DNA of 64,000 nucleotides from Nocardia transvalensis NBRC 15921 (GCF_000308875.1 NZ_BAGL01000069.1:1-64000); one strand, 5' to 3'; positions 38,801-47,619 are shown, counted from the stretch's first letter. Translations and numbers: made by a program. The notes: generated by a model from the sequence alone, not told the origin.

Positions 38801-39547
38801 AAATTCCCTGCCCTGGACGGCGTTTCACTGCATATTCCGGCGGGCACGACGCTGGCCCTCGTCGGCGAAACCGGCGCGGGTAAATCCACGATCGTGAAAT
38901 TACTTGCGCGCCTTTACGATCTGCCCCGTGACGGCGACGATTCGATCCGCGTCGACGGTATCGATATCCGCGACTATCGCCTCGCCGACTACCGCGGCCG
39001 CCTCGGCACGGTCCCGCAGGAGGCGCACCTGTTCACCGGTGATGTCGCGAGCAATATCGCATTCGGGAATCCGTCCGCCGGCCCCGCGGAGATCGAGCGG
39101 GCCGCCGCGGCCGTCGGGGCCCGGGACATGATCGCGGGCCTGCCGCACGGTATGCGGCAACCGGTAGGCGAAGGCGGTCGCGGGCTGTCTGCCGGGCAGC
39201 GCCAGCTCATCGCGCTGGCCCGCGCGGAACTCGTGGACCCGGACCTGCTGCTGCTGGACGAGGCCACCGCCGTGCTCGATCCGGACAGCGAGGAGAAGGT
39301 CCTGGCGGCGAGCCGGTCGCTGGTGCGCGCCGGCACCGCGCGCAGCCGCACCGCGGTGATCGTCGCGCACCGGCTGGCGACCGCCGCGCGCGCCGACCGC
39401 ATCGCCGTCGTGCACCATGGGCGCGTCGCCGAGACGGGCACGCACGACGAGCTTGTCGCAGCTGGGGGAATCTATTCCCGACTGTGGTCGGCGGCACGGT
39501 CCGAGGAAGGAATATTCTCATCTGTGGACGGGTCGTCACATATATGA
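35822..39547 (+). CDS. Fused double ABC exporter (TMD-NBD-TMD-NBD)
   Basis: A single 1241-residue protein with two complete half-transporters, like M. tuberculosis Rv0194 and other full-length exporters. Half 1 has its membrane domain in residues ~30-320 and NBD1 with Walker A GPAGSGKST (~377), signature LSGGQRQRLALARALL, and Walker B ILDDATS (~518). Half 2, after a linker rich in charged residues (~565-640), has its membrane domain (~660-940) and NBD2 with Walker A GETGAGKST (~1015), signature LSAGQRQLIALARAEL and Walker B LLDEATA (~1145). NBD1 has Asp where NBD2 has the catalytic Glu, so only one ATP site is likely hydrolytic. It follows the EcsC/ABC operon by 83 bases but has its own start region; the drug or lipid substrate is unknown. 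Confidence 0.9.
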   Translation: MIDTETTAHRSPGWIRRLWAACRAHPGLLSGTIAAVAGGALAEVAAPLAAKHALDSARVGDMRAIGAIAVVLVLLAVARFATAFGRRWFAGRLALTVQHEIRVALLTALHRYDGPGQNALRTGQVVSRSITDLQLVQGLLAMAPLSAASLLIFVLAAAVMLVLSPLLAVVALLTVPALGLVVYRVRPLLHAATWSAQQRAADLAQHVEETVTGVRVVKGFGQEGRMVRLLEGHGRDLYAERMRAARIDSRFAPTVAAIPQLGMVVVIALGGTLALHGTIGVGTFLAFAAYVTMLSSSTRIVSNVIVMAQLTRAAAERVYQVIDSAPADTDPPDPRPLPGGPLGVELRSVTFGFDPDRPVLRDVDLSIRPGETVAIIGPAGSGKSTLALLLPRLFTPDAGRILLRGNASSDASGDGERSDEVDIADLRASDLRGAVGVVFDEPFLFSDTVAANIALGNPGATPEDIRRAAELAAADGFIRELPDGYDTVVGERGLTLSGGQRQRLALARALLADPRVLILDDATSAVDAVTEAAIFDALTGAAHPGRTTLILAHRESTLAHADRIIRLPAPPTPDTTDIWQGSDAGDIPHSSDAASGIRSPHETGTDGSGTASTDTDIPPEMRDDLARLPAATERPGLDDRALEQPEPDFRLIRLLTPVRWLLLAVVALLAADAAIGVAFPALTRYALDDGVAAGSARVLAIAAIAGTVLVVLSWLDEALGTLLSARGGERVLYGLRVRSYAHLQRLGLDYYERELSGRIMTRMTTDIDALSTFLQTGLGTALISIGTAAGIAVALLLIDTGLAVIVFATLPPLIGATLIFRRVSAAAYSASRERVATVNADFQENVAGLRATQAYRHEPESARRFTAYSDAYRTARLRAQRAIALYFAFVIAWADLAQAAVVYVGAREVAHGTTTAGTLVAFVLYLGLLFSPIMQLSQVFDGYQQARVGLRRIEALLHTPSSITPDPPDAAPVTDRLRGEVTFSSVSFQYQDAKFPALDGVSLHIPAGTTLALVGETGAGKSTIVKLLARLYDLPRDGDDSIRVDGIDIRDYRLADYRGRLGTVPQEAHLFTGDVASNIAFGNPSAGPAEIERAAAAVGARDMIAGLPHGMRQPVGEGGRGLSAGQRQLIALARAELVDPDLLLLDEATAVLDPDSEEKVLAASRSLVRAGTARSRTAVIVAHRLATAARADRIAVVHHGRVAETGTHDELVAAGGIYSRLWSAARSEEGIFSSVDGSSHI

Positions 39548-39773
39548 GGTAGGTCTGTCCGGTAGACGTCGGACGGCCTCACAGCAGGCGCCACGGGGAC
39601 GGGAGCAAAAGTTTGCGTAATCCGAAGAAACCCGCGGAGGCCGCCGTGGGGCGCGCTACCGGGCCTGGGCCTAACATCAGAAAGGGCGCATCGGCACGCA
39701 TCACGCCGATTACCCGTGCCGAGCACGTCACAAACGTCGCAGCGCGAAGAACGAAATGAGGCGAACACCTGCT

Positions 39774-42700
39774 GTGAGCAGTTCAACATCCCAGTTCGGA
39801 CAGAACCAGTGGCTAGTCGACGAGATGTACCAGAAGTACAAGCAAGACCCGTCGTCCGTCGATGAGAGCTGGCACGAGTTCCTGGCCGACTACACGCCGG
39901 AAACGACGAGTGAGACCAACAGCTCGGGTCGGGTGGGTGTTGACGCTAATCCGACCCCGGCGGCCCCGACGACCAACGCCGCCCCGACGCCTGCCGCCGC
40001 GCCCGCTCCGGCTCCGGCGCCCGCCCCCGCGGCCACCGTGGCCCCCGCCGCCGCTTCGCCCGCGCCGAAGGTGAACGCACCGTCCTCCTCCGCCGCGGCC
40101 CCGCCGCAGGCCCGCACGCCCCAGACCACGCCGGCTCCGGCCTCGAACGCCGCGCCCACCACCGGCGCCCCGAAGTCCGAGCCCGCCGCCGACGAGTCGA
40201 AGGTGCTGCGTGGTCCGGCCGCCGCCATCGTCAAGAACATGTCGGCCTCGCTGACCATCCCGACCGCGACCAGCGTGCGCGCGATCCCGGCGAAGCTGAT
40301 GATCGACAACCGCCTGGTCATCAACAACCACCTGGCCCGCACCCGCGGCGGCAAGATCTCCTTCACCCACCTGCTGGGCTACGCGATCGTGCAGGCGGTC
40401 AAGGCCTTCCCGAATATGAACCGGCACTTCGCCGAGGTCGACGGAAAGCCGAACGCGGTCACCCCCGCGCACACCAACCTGGGCCTGGCGATCGACCTGC
40501 CCGGCAAGAACGGCAACCGGACGCTGGTCGTCGCGGCCATCAAGAACTGCGAGTCCATGACGTTCGCGCAGTTCCACACCGCCTACGAGGACATCGTCCG
40601 CCGCGCCCGCGACGGCAAGCTGACCGCCGAGGACTTCTCCGGCGTCACCATCTCGCTGACCAACCCGGGCACCATCGGCACCAACCACTCGGTGCCGCGC
40701 CTGATGCCGGGCCAGGGCGCCATCGTCGGCGCCGGTGCGATGGAGTACCCGGCCGAGTTCCAGGGCATGAGCGACCAGCAGCTGGCCGAGATCGGCATCG
40801 GCAAGCTGATGACGCTGACCTCGACCTACGACCACCGCATCATCCAGGGCGCGGAGTCCGGCGACTTCCTGCGCACCATCCACCAGCTGCTGATCTCCGA
40901 CGAGCTGTACGACGAGATCTTCCACGGCATGGGTGTCCCCTACGAGCCGGTGCGCTGGCGCAAGGACATCAAGGAGCGCGGCGTCGACAAGAGCGTCCGC
41001 GTGCAGGAGCTCATCGCCGCCTACCGCAGCCGCGGGCACCTGATGGCCGACACCGACCCGCTGCGGCTGGTGAAGGACAAGTTCCGCAGCCACCCCGACC
41101 TCGACGTCACCCAGCACGGCCTGACCCTGTGGGACCTCGACCGCGAATTCAACGTCGCGGGCTTCCACGGCCAGGAGCGGATGAAGCTGCGCGACGTGCT
41201 GTCGCTGCTGCGCGACGCGTACTGCCGCCACATCGGCGTGGAGTACACCCACATCCTGGATCCCGAACAGCTGCAGTGGATTCAGGAGCGCGTCGAGCAG
41301 AAGCACGCGAAACCGACCGTCGCGCAACAGAAGTACATCCTGAGCCGGTTGAACGCGGCCGAGGCCTTCGAGACCTTCCTGCAGACCAAGTACGTCGGCC
41401 AGAAGCGCTTCTCGCTGGAGGGCGCGGAGACCGTCATCCCGATGATGGACGCCGTCATCGACCAGTGCGCCGAGCACGGGCTCGACGAGGTCGTCATCGG
41501 CATGCCGCACCGCGGCCGCCTGAACGTGCTCGCCAACATCGTCGGCAAGCCGTACTCGCAGATCTTCACCGAGTTCGAGGGCAATATGAACCCGGCCGCC
41601 ACGCACGGCTCGGGCGATGTGAAGTACCACCTCGGCGCGCACGGCACCTACATCCAGATGTTCGGCGACAACGACATCGAGGTGTCGCTGACCGCCAACC
41701 CGTCGCACCTCGAGGCCGTCGACCCGGTGCTGGAGGGTCTGGTCCGCGCCAAGCAGGACCTGCTCACCAAGGAGGACCTGGTCACCAAGGGCGAGGAGGC
41801 GCGCACCTTCTCGGTCGTGCCGCTGATGTTGCACGGTGACGCGGCCTTCGCCGGCCAGGGTGTGGTCGCCGAGACGCTGAACATGTCGGGCCTGCGCGGC
41901 TACCGCGTCGGCGGCACCGTGCACATCGTGGTGAACAACCAGATCGGCTTCACCACCGCGCCGGAGAACAGCCGCTCCACCGAGTACTCCACGGATATCG
42001 CGAAGTTCATCGGCGCCCCCGTGTTCCACGTCAACGGCGACGATCCGGAGGCGTGCACCTGGGTGTCGCGGCTGGCGACGGACTACCGCGAGCGGTTCCA
42101 CAAGGACGTCGTGATCGACCTGATCTGCTACCGGCGCCGCGGCCACAACGAGGGCGACGACCCGTCGATGACCCAGCCGTACATGTACGACGTCATCGAC
42201 ACCAAGCGCAGCGTCCGCAAGTCCTACACCGAGGCCCTGATCGGCCGCGGTGACATCTCCATGAAGGAGGCCGAGGACGCCCTGCGTGACTACCAGGGCC
42301 AGTTGGAGCGCGTCTTCAACGAGGTCCGGGAGCTGGAGAAGTACATCCCGGAGCCGAGCGAATCGGTCGAGGAGGAGCAGACCGTCCCCGGCACCGTCGT
42401 CACGGCCGTGGACAAGTCCGTTCTCCAGCGCATCGGCGACGCCTTCGTCGACGTGCCCGAGGGCTTCAGCGTGCACCCGCGCGTCAAGCCCGTGCTGGAC
42501 CGCCGCCGCGAGATGGCCTACGAGGGCAAGGTCGACTGGGCCTTCGCCGAGCTGCTGGCCTTCGGCACGCTGATCGACGAGGGCCGCGCGGTCCGCCTGA
42601 CCGGTCAGGACTCCCGCCGCGGCACCTTCACGCAGCGGCACTCGGTGGTCATCGACCGCAAGTCCGGCGCGGAGTACACGCCGCTGCACAACATCGGCAG

Positions 42701-43583
42701 CGCCAACCCGGGCTGGTTCGCGGTGCACGACTCGGCGCTGAGCGAATACGCCGCGGTCGGCTTCGAATACGGCTACTCGCTGGGCAATCCGGACGCGCTG
42801 GTGCTGTGGGAGGCGCAGTTCGGCGACTTCGTCAACGGCGCGCAGTCGATCATCGACGAGTTCATCTCCTCCGGTGAGGCCAAGTGGGGCCAGCTGTCGG
42901 AGGTCGTGCTGCTGCTGCCGCACGGCCACGAGGGCCAGGGCCCGGACCACACCTCGGGTCGCATCGAGCGGTTCCTGCAGCTGTGCGCCGAGGGTTCGAT
43001 GACGGTGGCGGTTCCCTCCACCCCGTCGAACTACTTCCACCTGCTGCGCCGGCACGTGCTCGACGGCATCCGCCGTCCGCTCATCGTCTTCACCCCGAAG
43101 TCGATGCTGCGCAACAAGGCCGTGGTCTCCAACGTCTCGGACTTCACCGACGCCAAGTTCCGTTCGGTGCTCGAGGAGCCCACCTACGAGAGCGGCGACG
43201 GCGACCGCAACAAGGTCAAGCGGATCCTGCTGACCTCCGGCAAGCTCTACTACGAGCTGGCCGCGGAGAAGGCCAAGAAGAACCGCGACGACGTGGCGAT
43301 CGTCCGGATCGAGCAGCTGTATCCGATCCCGTCCTACCGCCTCAACGAGAAGCTGGCGACCTACCCCAACGCCACCGACCTGGCCTGGGTCCAGGAGGAG
43401 CCGGCGAACCAGGGCGCCTGGCCGTTCTTCGGCCTGAACCTGCCGGAGTTCCTCCCGGAGCGGTTCGCCCGCCTCCGCCGGATCTCCCGCCGCGCCATGT
43501 CCGCCCCCTCCTCGGGTTCGAGCAAGGTCCACGGCGTCGAGCAGGCGGAAATCATCGCCGAGGCGTTCTCCCCGACCGCCTGA
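39774..43583 (+). CDS. kgd: Multifunctional 2-oxoglutarate dehydrogenase E1/decarboxylase (Kgd, SucA-type)
   Basis: Central TCA-cycle enzyme, close to M. tuberculosis Kgd: ThDP-dependent E1 with an N-terminal E2-like acyltransferase domain. The 1269-residue protein starts MSSSTSQFGQNQWLVDEMYQKYKQDPSSV, then an Ala/Pro linker (~60-140). The acyltransferase domain (~145-380) has the catalytic-histidine motif STYDHRIIQGAESGDF. The E1 region includes YRSRGHLMADTDPLRL, MPHRGRLNVLANIVGKPY, HGDAAFAGQGVVAETLN and QNTLYGSG-like regions. In mycobacteria the enzyme is inhibited by unphosphorylated GarA. The GTG at 39774 gives the conserved N terminus; an ATG at 39756 adds six residues. A perfect hairpin follows the gene. 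This is the most confident orthologue in the window. Confidence 0.95.
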   Translation: MSSSTSQFGQNQWLVDEMYQKYKQDPSSVDESWHEFLADYTPETTSETNSSGRVGVDANPTPAAPTTNAAPTPAAAPAPAPAPAPAATVAPAAASPAPKVNAPSSSAAAPPQARTPQTTPAPASNAAPTTGAPKSEPAADESKVLRGPAAAIVKNMSASLTIPTATSVRAIPAKLMIDNRLVINNHLARTRGGKISFTHLLGYAIVQAVKAFPNMNRHFAEVDGKPNAVTPAHTNLGLAIDLPGKNGNRTLVVAAIKNCESMTFAQFHTAYEDIVRRARDGKLTAEDFSGVTISLTNPGTIGTNHSVPRLMPGQGAIVGAGAMEYPAEFQGMSDQQLAEIGIGKLMTLTSTYDHRIIQGAESGDFLRTIHQLLISDELYDEIFHGMGVPYEPVRWRKDIKERGVDKSVRVQELIAAYRSRGHLMADTDPLRLVKDKFRSHPDLDVTQHGLTLWDLDREFNVAGFHGQERMKLRDVLSLLRDAYCRHIGVEYTHILDPEQLQWIQERVEQKHAKPTVAQQKYILSRLNAAEAFETFLQTKYVGQKRFSLEGAETVIPMMDAVIDQCAEHGLDEVVIGMPHRGRLNVLANIVGKPYSQIFTEFEGNMNPAATHGSGDVKYHLGAHGTYIQMFGDNDIEVSLTANPSHLEAVDPVLEGLVRAKQDLLTKEDLVTKGEEARTFSVVPLMLHGDAAFAGQGVVAETLNMSGLRGYRVGGTVHIVVNNQIGFTTAPENSRSTEYSTDIAKFIGAPVFHVNGDDPEACTWVSRLATDYRERFHKDVVIDLICYRRRGHNEGDDPSMTQPYMYDVIDTKRSVRKSYTEALIGRGDISMKEAEDALRDYQGQLERVFNEVRELEKYIPEPSESVEEEQTVPGTVVTAVDKSVLQRIGDAFVDVPEGFSVHPRVKPVLDRRREMAYEGKVDWAFAELLAFGTLIDEGRAVRLTGQDSRRGTFTQRHSVVIDRKSGAEYTPLHNIGSANPGWFAVHDSALSEYAAVGFEYGYSLGNPDALVLWEAQFGDFVNGAQSIIDEFISSGEAKWGQLSEVVLLLPHGHEGQGPDHTSGRIERFLQLCAEGSMTVAVPSTPSNYFHLLRRHVLDGIRRPLIVFTPKSMLRNKAVVSNVSDFTDAKFRSVLEEPTYESGDGDRNKVKRILLTSGKLYYELAAEKAKKNRDDVAIVRIEQLYPIPSYRLNEKLATYPNATDLAWVQEEPANQGAWPFFGLNLPEFLPERFARLRRISRRAMSAPSSGSSKVHGVEQAEIIAEAFSPTA

Positions 43584-43597
43584 CACCAGCCGACAGT

Positions 43598-43644
43598 GCG
43601 AAGGGCCGGATCCGCTTCCCCCAGAAGCGGATCCGGCCCTTCGC
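43598..43644 (+). terminator. Strong hairpin after kgd
   Basis: A perfect 21-base inverted repeat (arms 43598-43618 and 43624-43644, five-base loop) lies 14 bases after the kgd stop and 19 bases before the next gene. No U tract follows, as usual in GC-rich actinobacterial terminators. Confidence 0.75.
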
Positions 43645-43663
43645 CGTTCCCGGGTGATTCGAG

Positions 43664-44380
43664 ATGACAGGCCTACTGCTGCGCAGGATCGAGTTCGCGC
43701 CCACCGAGCGCTTCGACCCCTCCTCGTGGTACATGAACATCCCCACCATCGCCGAATTCTGTTCCGAGGGGCTGACTTTCGAGAACCCGGTGACCGTGAT
43801 CGTCGGCGAGAACGGGGTCGGTAAGTCGACCCTGGTAGAGGCGATCGCCCGCAGCTGGGTGTCCGGCATGCACGACGCGCAGGACCACATGTGGGCGCCG
43901 GGCGGCTCCCCCGGCGACAGCGATCTGGCGAATCACCTGCGCTGCGACGGCGTTTACCCGCGCCCGACCAACGGCGGATTCCTCCGCGCCGAAACCATGG
44001 TGAACCTGTTCGCACGGGCGGACGCGATGCGCGTGCGCGATACCGACCCGTCCTGGACCGAACTCTCGCACGGCCAGTCGTTCCTGCGCTATGTCGCCGA
44101 ACGCCCTGTCGGACAGGGACTCTGGCTGCTCGACGAGCCCGAGGCGGCGCTGTCGTTCCAGTCCTGCCTCGCCCTGGTCGGCGTACTGGTCGATCTCGCC
44201 GCCGAGGGCTCCCAGGTGATCATGGCCACCCACTCACCCCTCCTGGCCGCCTGCCCGGACGCCGAAATCCTCGAACTCACCGACGAGGGCATCGAGTACC
44301 GCGAGTGGGAGCAACTCGACATGGTCCGCAATTGGCGCACCTTCCTGGACTCACCACAGCAGTACCTGCGCCACCTGTGA
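43664..44380 (+). CDS. AAA/ABC-type predicted ATPase
   Basis: The 238-residue soluble ATPase has Walker A VIVGENGVGKSTLVEAIAR near residues 45-63, a signature-like LSHGQSFLRYV, Walker B LWLLDEPEAALSFQSCLALV and the switch histidine MATHSPLLAACP. This is the SMC/ABC-type fold of stand-alone predicted ATPases (COG3910-like), not a transporter ATPase: no membrane partner adjoins, and the insert between Walker A and signature differs. The role is unknown; relatives occur near repair or defence genes but also alone. It lies after the kgd hairpin and is followed at once by a REP-like palindrome. Confidence 0.8.
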   Translation: MTGLLLRRIEFAPTERFDPSSWYMNIPTIAEFCSEGLTFENPVTVIVGENGVGKSTLVEAIARSWVSGMHDAQDHMWAPGGSPGDSDLANHLRCDGVYPRPTNGGFLRAETMVNLFARADAMRVRDTDPSWTELSHGQSFLRYVAERPVGQGLWLLDEPEAALSFQSCLALVGVLVDLAAEGSQVIMATHSPLLAACPDAEILELTDEGIEYREWEQLDMVRNWRTFLDSPQQYLRHL

Positions 44381-44403
44381 TCCCGGCCGAAAGCACGCCG
44401 GGA
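44381..44403. repeat. REP-like palindrome, single unit
   Basis: Arms TCCCGGC and GCCGGGA around the loop CGAAAGCAC, directly after the stop codon of the ATPase gene. The CGAAAGCAC loop is the same as in the unit at 6017-6043, so these two form a subtype. Confidence 0.7.
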
Positions 44404-44480
44404 AACGGGAGAGAGCCGCGAAGACTGTCCTCCCCTGTGACGACCGTCGTCCCTCTTGCCCGGCAAGCCCTCCGCACCGT

Positions 44481-44498
44481 ATATTCGGCGTGGAATAT
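44481..44498. promoter_or_regulatory. Possible PadR operator
   Basis: Inverted repeat ATATTC-GGCGTG-GAATAT, an AT-rich dyad 66 bases upstream of the PadR gene. It stands out in DNA of this GC content. PadR proteins often autoregulate through such dyads. Confidence 0.5.
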
Positions 44499-44563
44499 TT
44501 GATGTGGATGATGTCGGCGGCCCCCGTTAGGGTGCGTCGCGAGGGAGACGAAGGAGCGCGACC

Positions 44564-45268
44564 ATGAAGAAGCAGCCGGGTGCCACGCTGACGCCGTTGG
44601 CGATGGCGGTGCTCGCGCTGCTGGAGGAACGGCCGATGCATCCGTACGAGATGTATCAACTGCTACTGCAGCGCCGGGAGGACTATCTGGTCAAGATCCG
44701 CCCCGGCTCGCTCTATCACACGGTGTCGCGCCTGGCCGAGCAGGAACTGGTCCGCGCGGAGGGTACCGATCGGGCGGGCAACCGCCCCGAACGCACCACC
44801 TACCGGATCACCGAACCCGGCACCACCGCGCTGCGCACCCGGATCGCCGACATCATCCGGCACCCGATCCGCGAGTTCCCGATCTTCCCGCTGGCCATGT
44901 CCGAGGCACACAACCTGCCGAAGGACGAAGTGGTCGCGCTGATACGCGAACGCGTCGGCGTGCTGGACGGCGAGCTCACCGAACTGGATGCCCTGCACGA
45001 CTGGCTCACCACCCATCAGGTCCCGCGGCGCTACTGGATGGTCATCGAATACCTCCGCGGCCAGCTCGACGCCGAACTGGTGTGGCTGCGCCGCATCGCC
45101 GTCGATATGGAATCCGGTGCGCTGGAGTGGGAGGAATTCACCGCCGACGGGTCACGCGCCTCCCTCCCCGCCGACAACGACCAGCTCGGTCACGGCTGGG
45201 GCGCGGCGGTCACCGACGACGTCCTCGCCGAACTGCGGAAGGGTGGTGTGCTCCCTGCCGACCACTGA
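44564..45268 (+). CDS. PadR family transcriptional regulator
   Basis: The 234-residue regulator has the PadR winged helix: LTPLAMAVLALLEERPMHPYEMYQLLLQRREDYLVKIRPGSLYHTVSRLAEQELVRAEGTDRAGNRPERTTYRITEPG. It is followed by a helical C-terminal dimerisation domain. It lies 71 bases upstream of an MFS drug-efflux gene on the same strand, the usual pairing of a PadR repressor with its pump. A palindrome with arms ATATTC and GAATAT lies upstream of it and could be the operator. The inducer is presumably a pump substrate. Confidence 0.88.
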   Translation: MKKQPGATLTPLAMAVLALLEERPMHPYEMYQLLLQRREDYLVKIRPGSLYHTVSRLAEQELVRAEGTDRAGNRPERTTYRITEPGTTALRTRIADIIRHPIREFPIFPLAMSEAHNLPKDEVVALIRERVGVLDGELTELDALHDWLTTHQVPRRYWMVIEYLRGQLDAELVWLRRIAVDMESGALEWEEFTADGSRASLPADNDQLGHGWGAAVTDDVLAELRKGGVLPADH

Positions 45269-45339
45269 CCGCCCCCGCCCAACGAACTTCCACCGTGTCG
45301 CCCTCCGCGAGCGGTGCTCCTAGAACAGGGACGAAATAT

Positions 45340-46821
45340 ATGACCACTCAACGTAATCCGTGGCTGGCGCTGTACGCGCTGGTCGTCGGGTTCTTCATGA
45401 TCCTGCTGGATATGACCATCGTCGCGGTGGCGAATCCGAAGATCATGGCGGATCTGCACACCGACATCAACAAGGTCATCTGGGTGACCAGCGCCTACCT
45501 GCTCACCTACGCGGTGCCGCTGCTGGTCACCGGGCGGCTCGGAGATCGCTTCGGCCCCAAGAACATCTACCTGATCGGCCTCGCGGTCTTCACCGCCGCG
45601 TCGCTGTGGTGCGCGATGTCCGCCAGCGTCGAGATGCTGATCGCGGCGCGCGCGGTGCAGGGCCTGGGCGCGGCGCTCATGACGCCGCAGACAATGGCCG
45701 TGATCACCCGCACCTTCCCGCCGGACAAGCGCGGCGCGGCCATGGGCCTGTGGGGCGGCGTCGCCGGCCTGGCCACGCTGGTCGGCCCGATCCTGGGCGG
45801 CGTGCTGGTCGACTGGCAGGGCTGGAACTGGATCTTCTACATCAACGTGCCGATCGGCATCATCGCCTTCCTGCTGGCGTGGTGGCTGGTGCCCTCGCTG
45901 GAGACGCACGAGCACAAGTTCGACCTGGTCGGTGTCGCGCTCAGCGCGGTCGGCATGTTCCTGCTGGTCTTCGGCATCCAGGAGGGCAATGCCCGGGACT
46001 GGAACGCCTGGATCTGGACGATGATCATCGCCGGTGCGGTGGTGCTCGTGCTGTTCGTGGTCAATCAGGCCCGCAACACCGGCGAGCCGCTGGTGCCGAT
46101 GAGCCTGTTCAAGGACCGCAACTTCGCGCTGTCCAGCGTCGCCATCGCGGCGATGGGCGCGGCGGTCACCTCGCTGATGGTGCCGGCGTACTTCTATCTG
46201 GAGGCGGTGCGGGACTTCTCGCCGACCCGGTCGGCCCTGGTCTTCGCGCCGATGGCGATCGTCACCGGTATCACCGCGCCGTTCATCGGCAAGATCTCCG
46301 ATCGGATGCCGCCGCGCATCCTCCCGACCATCGGCTTCGCGGCGTTCGCGGCCTCGGTGTTCGGGTTCTCCGTGCTGATGAAGCCCGACGGTTCGATCCC
46401 GCTGTTCCTCGTGATCGCCGCGATCGCCGGCCTGTCCAACTCCTGCATCTGGGCCCCGCTGGCCTCCACGGCCACCCGCAACCTCCCGGTCCACCAAGCC
46501 GGCGCGGGCGCGGGCGTCTACAACACCACCCGTCAGGTCGGTTCGGTACTCGGCAGCGCCGCGATCAGCGCCCTGGTCTCGGCCCGCATGACGGCCCAGG
46601 GCCTCGGCGGCGCCAACGCCTCCGAGGGCGGCGGCACCGGCATGGGCAAACTCCCCGACGCCATCCTCGACAAGTTCAGCACCGCCCTGGGCCAGTCGAT
46701 GATCCTCCCCGCCGCTATCCTCCTGATCGGCGTAATAGCCTCGGCCCTCTTCATAGGCCCCAAGTCCAAACCCGCTGACTCCCAAACCGACACAAAGGTC
46801 CCGGCCGACATCGGCCACTGA
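45340..46821 (+). CDS. MFS drug efflux transporter (DHA2, EmrB/QacA type, 14 TM)
   Basis: The 493-residue protein has 14 predicted hydrophobic segments, starting LALYALVVGFFMILLDMTIVAVANPKIMADL, with motif A-like GRLGDRFGPKNIYLIG after TM2 and the motif C-like GPILGGVLVDWQGWNWIFYINVPIGI. The LDMTIV motif is typical of the DHA2 group. The ATG at 45340 follows AGGGACG and gives the right N terminus. It follows the PadR regulator gene and resembles Rv1250 of M. tuberculosis. Proton-driven export of antibiotics or other hydrophobic cations is inferred. A hairpin follows the gene. Confidence 0.9.
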   Translation: MTTQRNPWLALYALVVGFFMILLDMTIVAVANPKIMADLHTDINKVIWVTSAYLLTYAVPLLVTGRLGDRFGPKNIYLIGLAVFTAASLWCAMSASVEMLIAARAVQGLGAALMTPQTMAVITRTFPPDKRGAAMGLWGGVAGLATLVGPILGGVLVDWQGWNWIFYINVPIGIIAFLLAWWLVPSLETHEHKFDLVGVALSAVGMFLLVFGIQEGNARDWNAWIWTMIIAGAVVLVLFVVNQARNTGEPLVPMSLFKDRNFALSSVAIAAMGAAVTSLMVPAYFYLEAVRDFSPTRSALVFAPMAIVTGITAPFIGKISDRMPPRILPTIGFAAFAASVFGFSVLMKPDGSIPLFLVIAAIAGLSNSCIWAPLASTATRNLPVHQAGAGAGVYNTTRQVGSVLGSAAISALVSARMTAQGLGGANASEGGGTGMGKLPDAILDKFSTALGQSMILPAAILLIGVIASALFIGPKSKPADSQTDTKVPADIGH

Positions 46822-46831
46822 GTCCCCCGGT

Positions 46832-46858
46832 CCGCCCGGTGCATCCCGCACCGGGCGG
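46832..46858 (+). terminator. Hairpin after the MFS gene
   Basis: Perfect 11-base stem (arms CCGCCCGGTGC and GCACCGGGCGG) with loop ATCCC, 10 bases after the MFS stop. It is a likely terminator and lies before the convergent stop of the Uma2 gene. Confidence 0.75.
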
Positions 46859-46912
46859 GTCCGTGTTCACGCACCGACCGCAGCTCGGACGCACATCGGT
46901 ACCGAGCCACGG

Positions 46913-47539
46913 TCAGCGAGTGAGCCCATCCAGCCGTCCCCACTCGATCCGGATCCGAATCGGAACATCGACCACCGATTCGGCCTCGGACGGTTGCAAT
47001 TTCGCGTGCGGCCGATACTGCCGGAGCACATGGTCGAGTACGTGGGTCTCTATCGAGACCACGCGGTTGTCGGCCACCCACGCAATCCAGTACCAGGGGA
47101 TCCCGGCTTGGGCGTATTCGGCCAACTTGTCGGCGGTGTCGACGCGCTCGGTGCCGGGCGATACGACCTCGATGATCAGCTCGATCATCGAGGCTGGGAG
47201 CGGTCGCAGCTCACCCGGGGCACATCGGAACAACGCCACATCCGGTCGTCGAATAGTGACCCGTGGCAGCTCCCACAGCACCACGTCGAAATCGGTATCC
47301 ACGTCGAGGCAACCGTCGTTGTGCACGCCCATGTGGGTTTCTGCCGCGCTTTCGACCATGGCGGCAAGGCGACGGGCCGCCTTCTGATGTGCCCGCAGCG
47401 GCGACTCCGCGCGAACCGCCTCGCCGTTCACGACCTCTACCAGCCGACAGAATTCCTCGGGGAGCTTCTTCCAGATCTCCAGGGTGATCGGCGCCGGCTG
47501 CAGGTTCTCTTCCCGCGCCCAATCGAAGACTTCGGACAA
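46913..47539 (-). CDS. Uma2 family (DUF820) endonuclease-like protein
   Basis: The 208-residue protein has the Uma2/PD-(D/E)xK-like core: EVVNGEAVRAESPLRAHQKAARRLAAMVESAA, VDTDFDVVLWELPRVTIRRPDVALFRC, MIELIIEVVSPGTERVDTADKLAEYAQAGIPWYWIAW. The acidic residues RRPDVALF and IEVVSPGT...DKLAEYA are the putative catalytic Asp, Glu and Lys. The family is abundant in cyanobacteria and Actinobacteria; its role is unknown. Start TTG at 47539 with GGAG seven bases upstream. It stands alone between the MFS gene and the molybdopterin enzyme. Confidence 0.82.
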   Translation of the reverse strand: MSEVFDWAREENLQPAPITLEIWKKLPEEFCRLVEVVNGEAVRAESPLRAHQKAARRLAAMVESAAETHMGVHNDGCLDVDTDFDVVLWELPRVTIRRPDVALFRCAPGELRPLPASMIELIIEVVSPGTERVDTADKLAEYAQAGIPWYWIAWVADNRVVSIETHVLDHVLRQYRPHAKLQPSEAESVVDVPIRIRIEWGRLDGLTR

Positions 47540-47619
47540 GGTGCGCTCCTCGCATTGCCGACGATTCCGGATTCGATCCTAATCGCAGTACAGGGCGCGA
47601 ACTGCATCGATCCGGCGGG

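Noticed and set aside
39813..44015. A 1400-codon open frame antisense to kgd and the next gene
   Set aside because: It is a GC-content shadow: kgd on the other strand matches a known enzyme throughout, and the antisense protein has only low-complexity Arg/Gly/Val/Leu runs.
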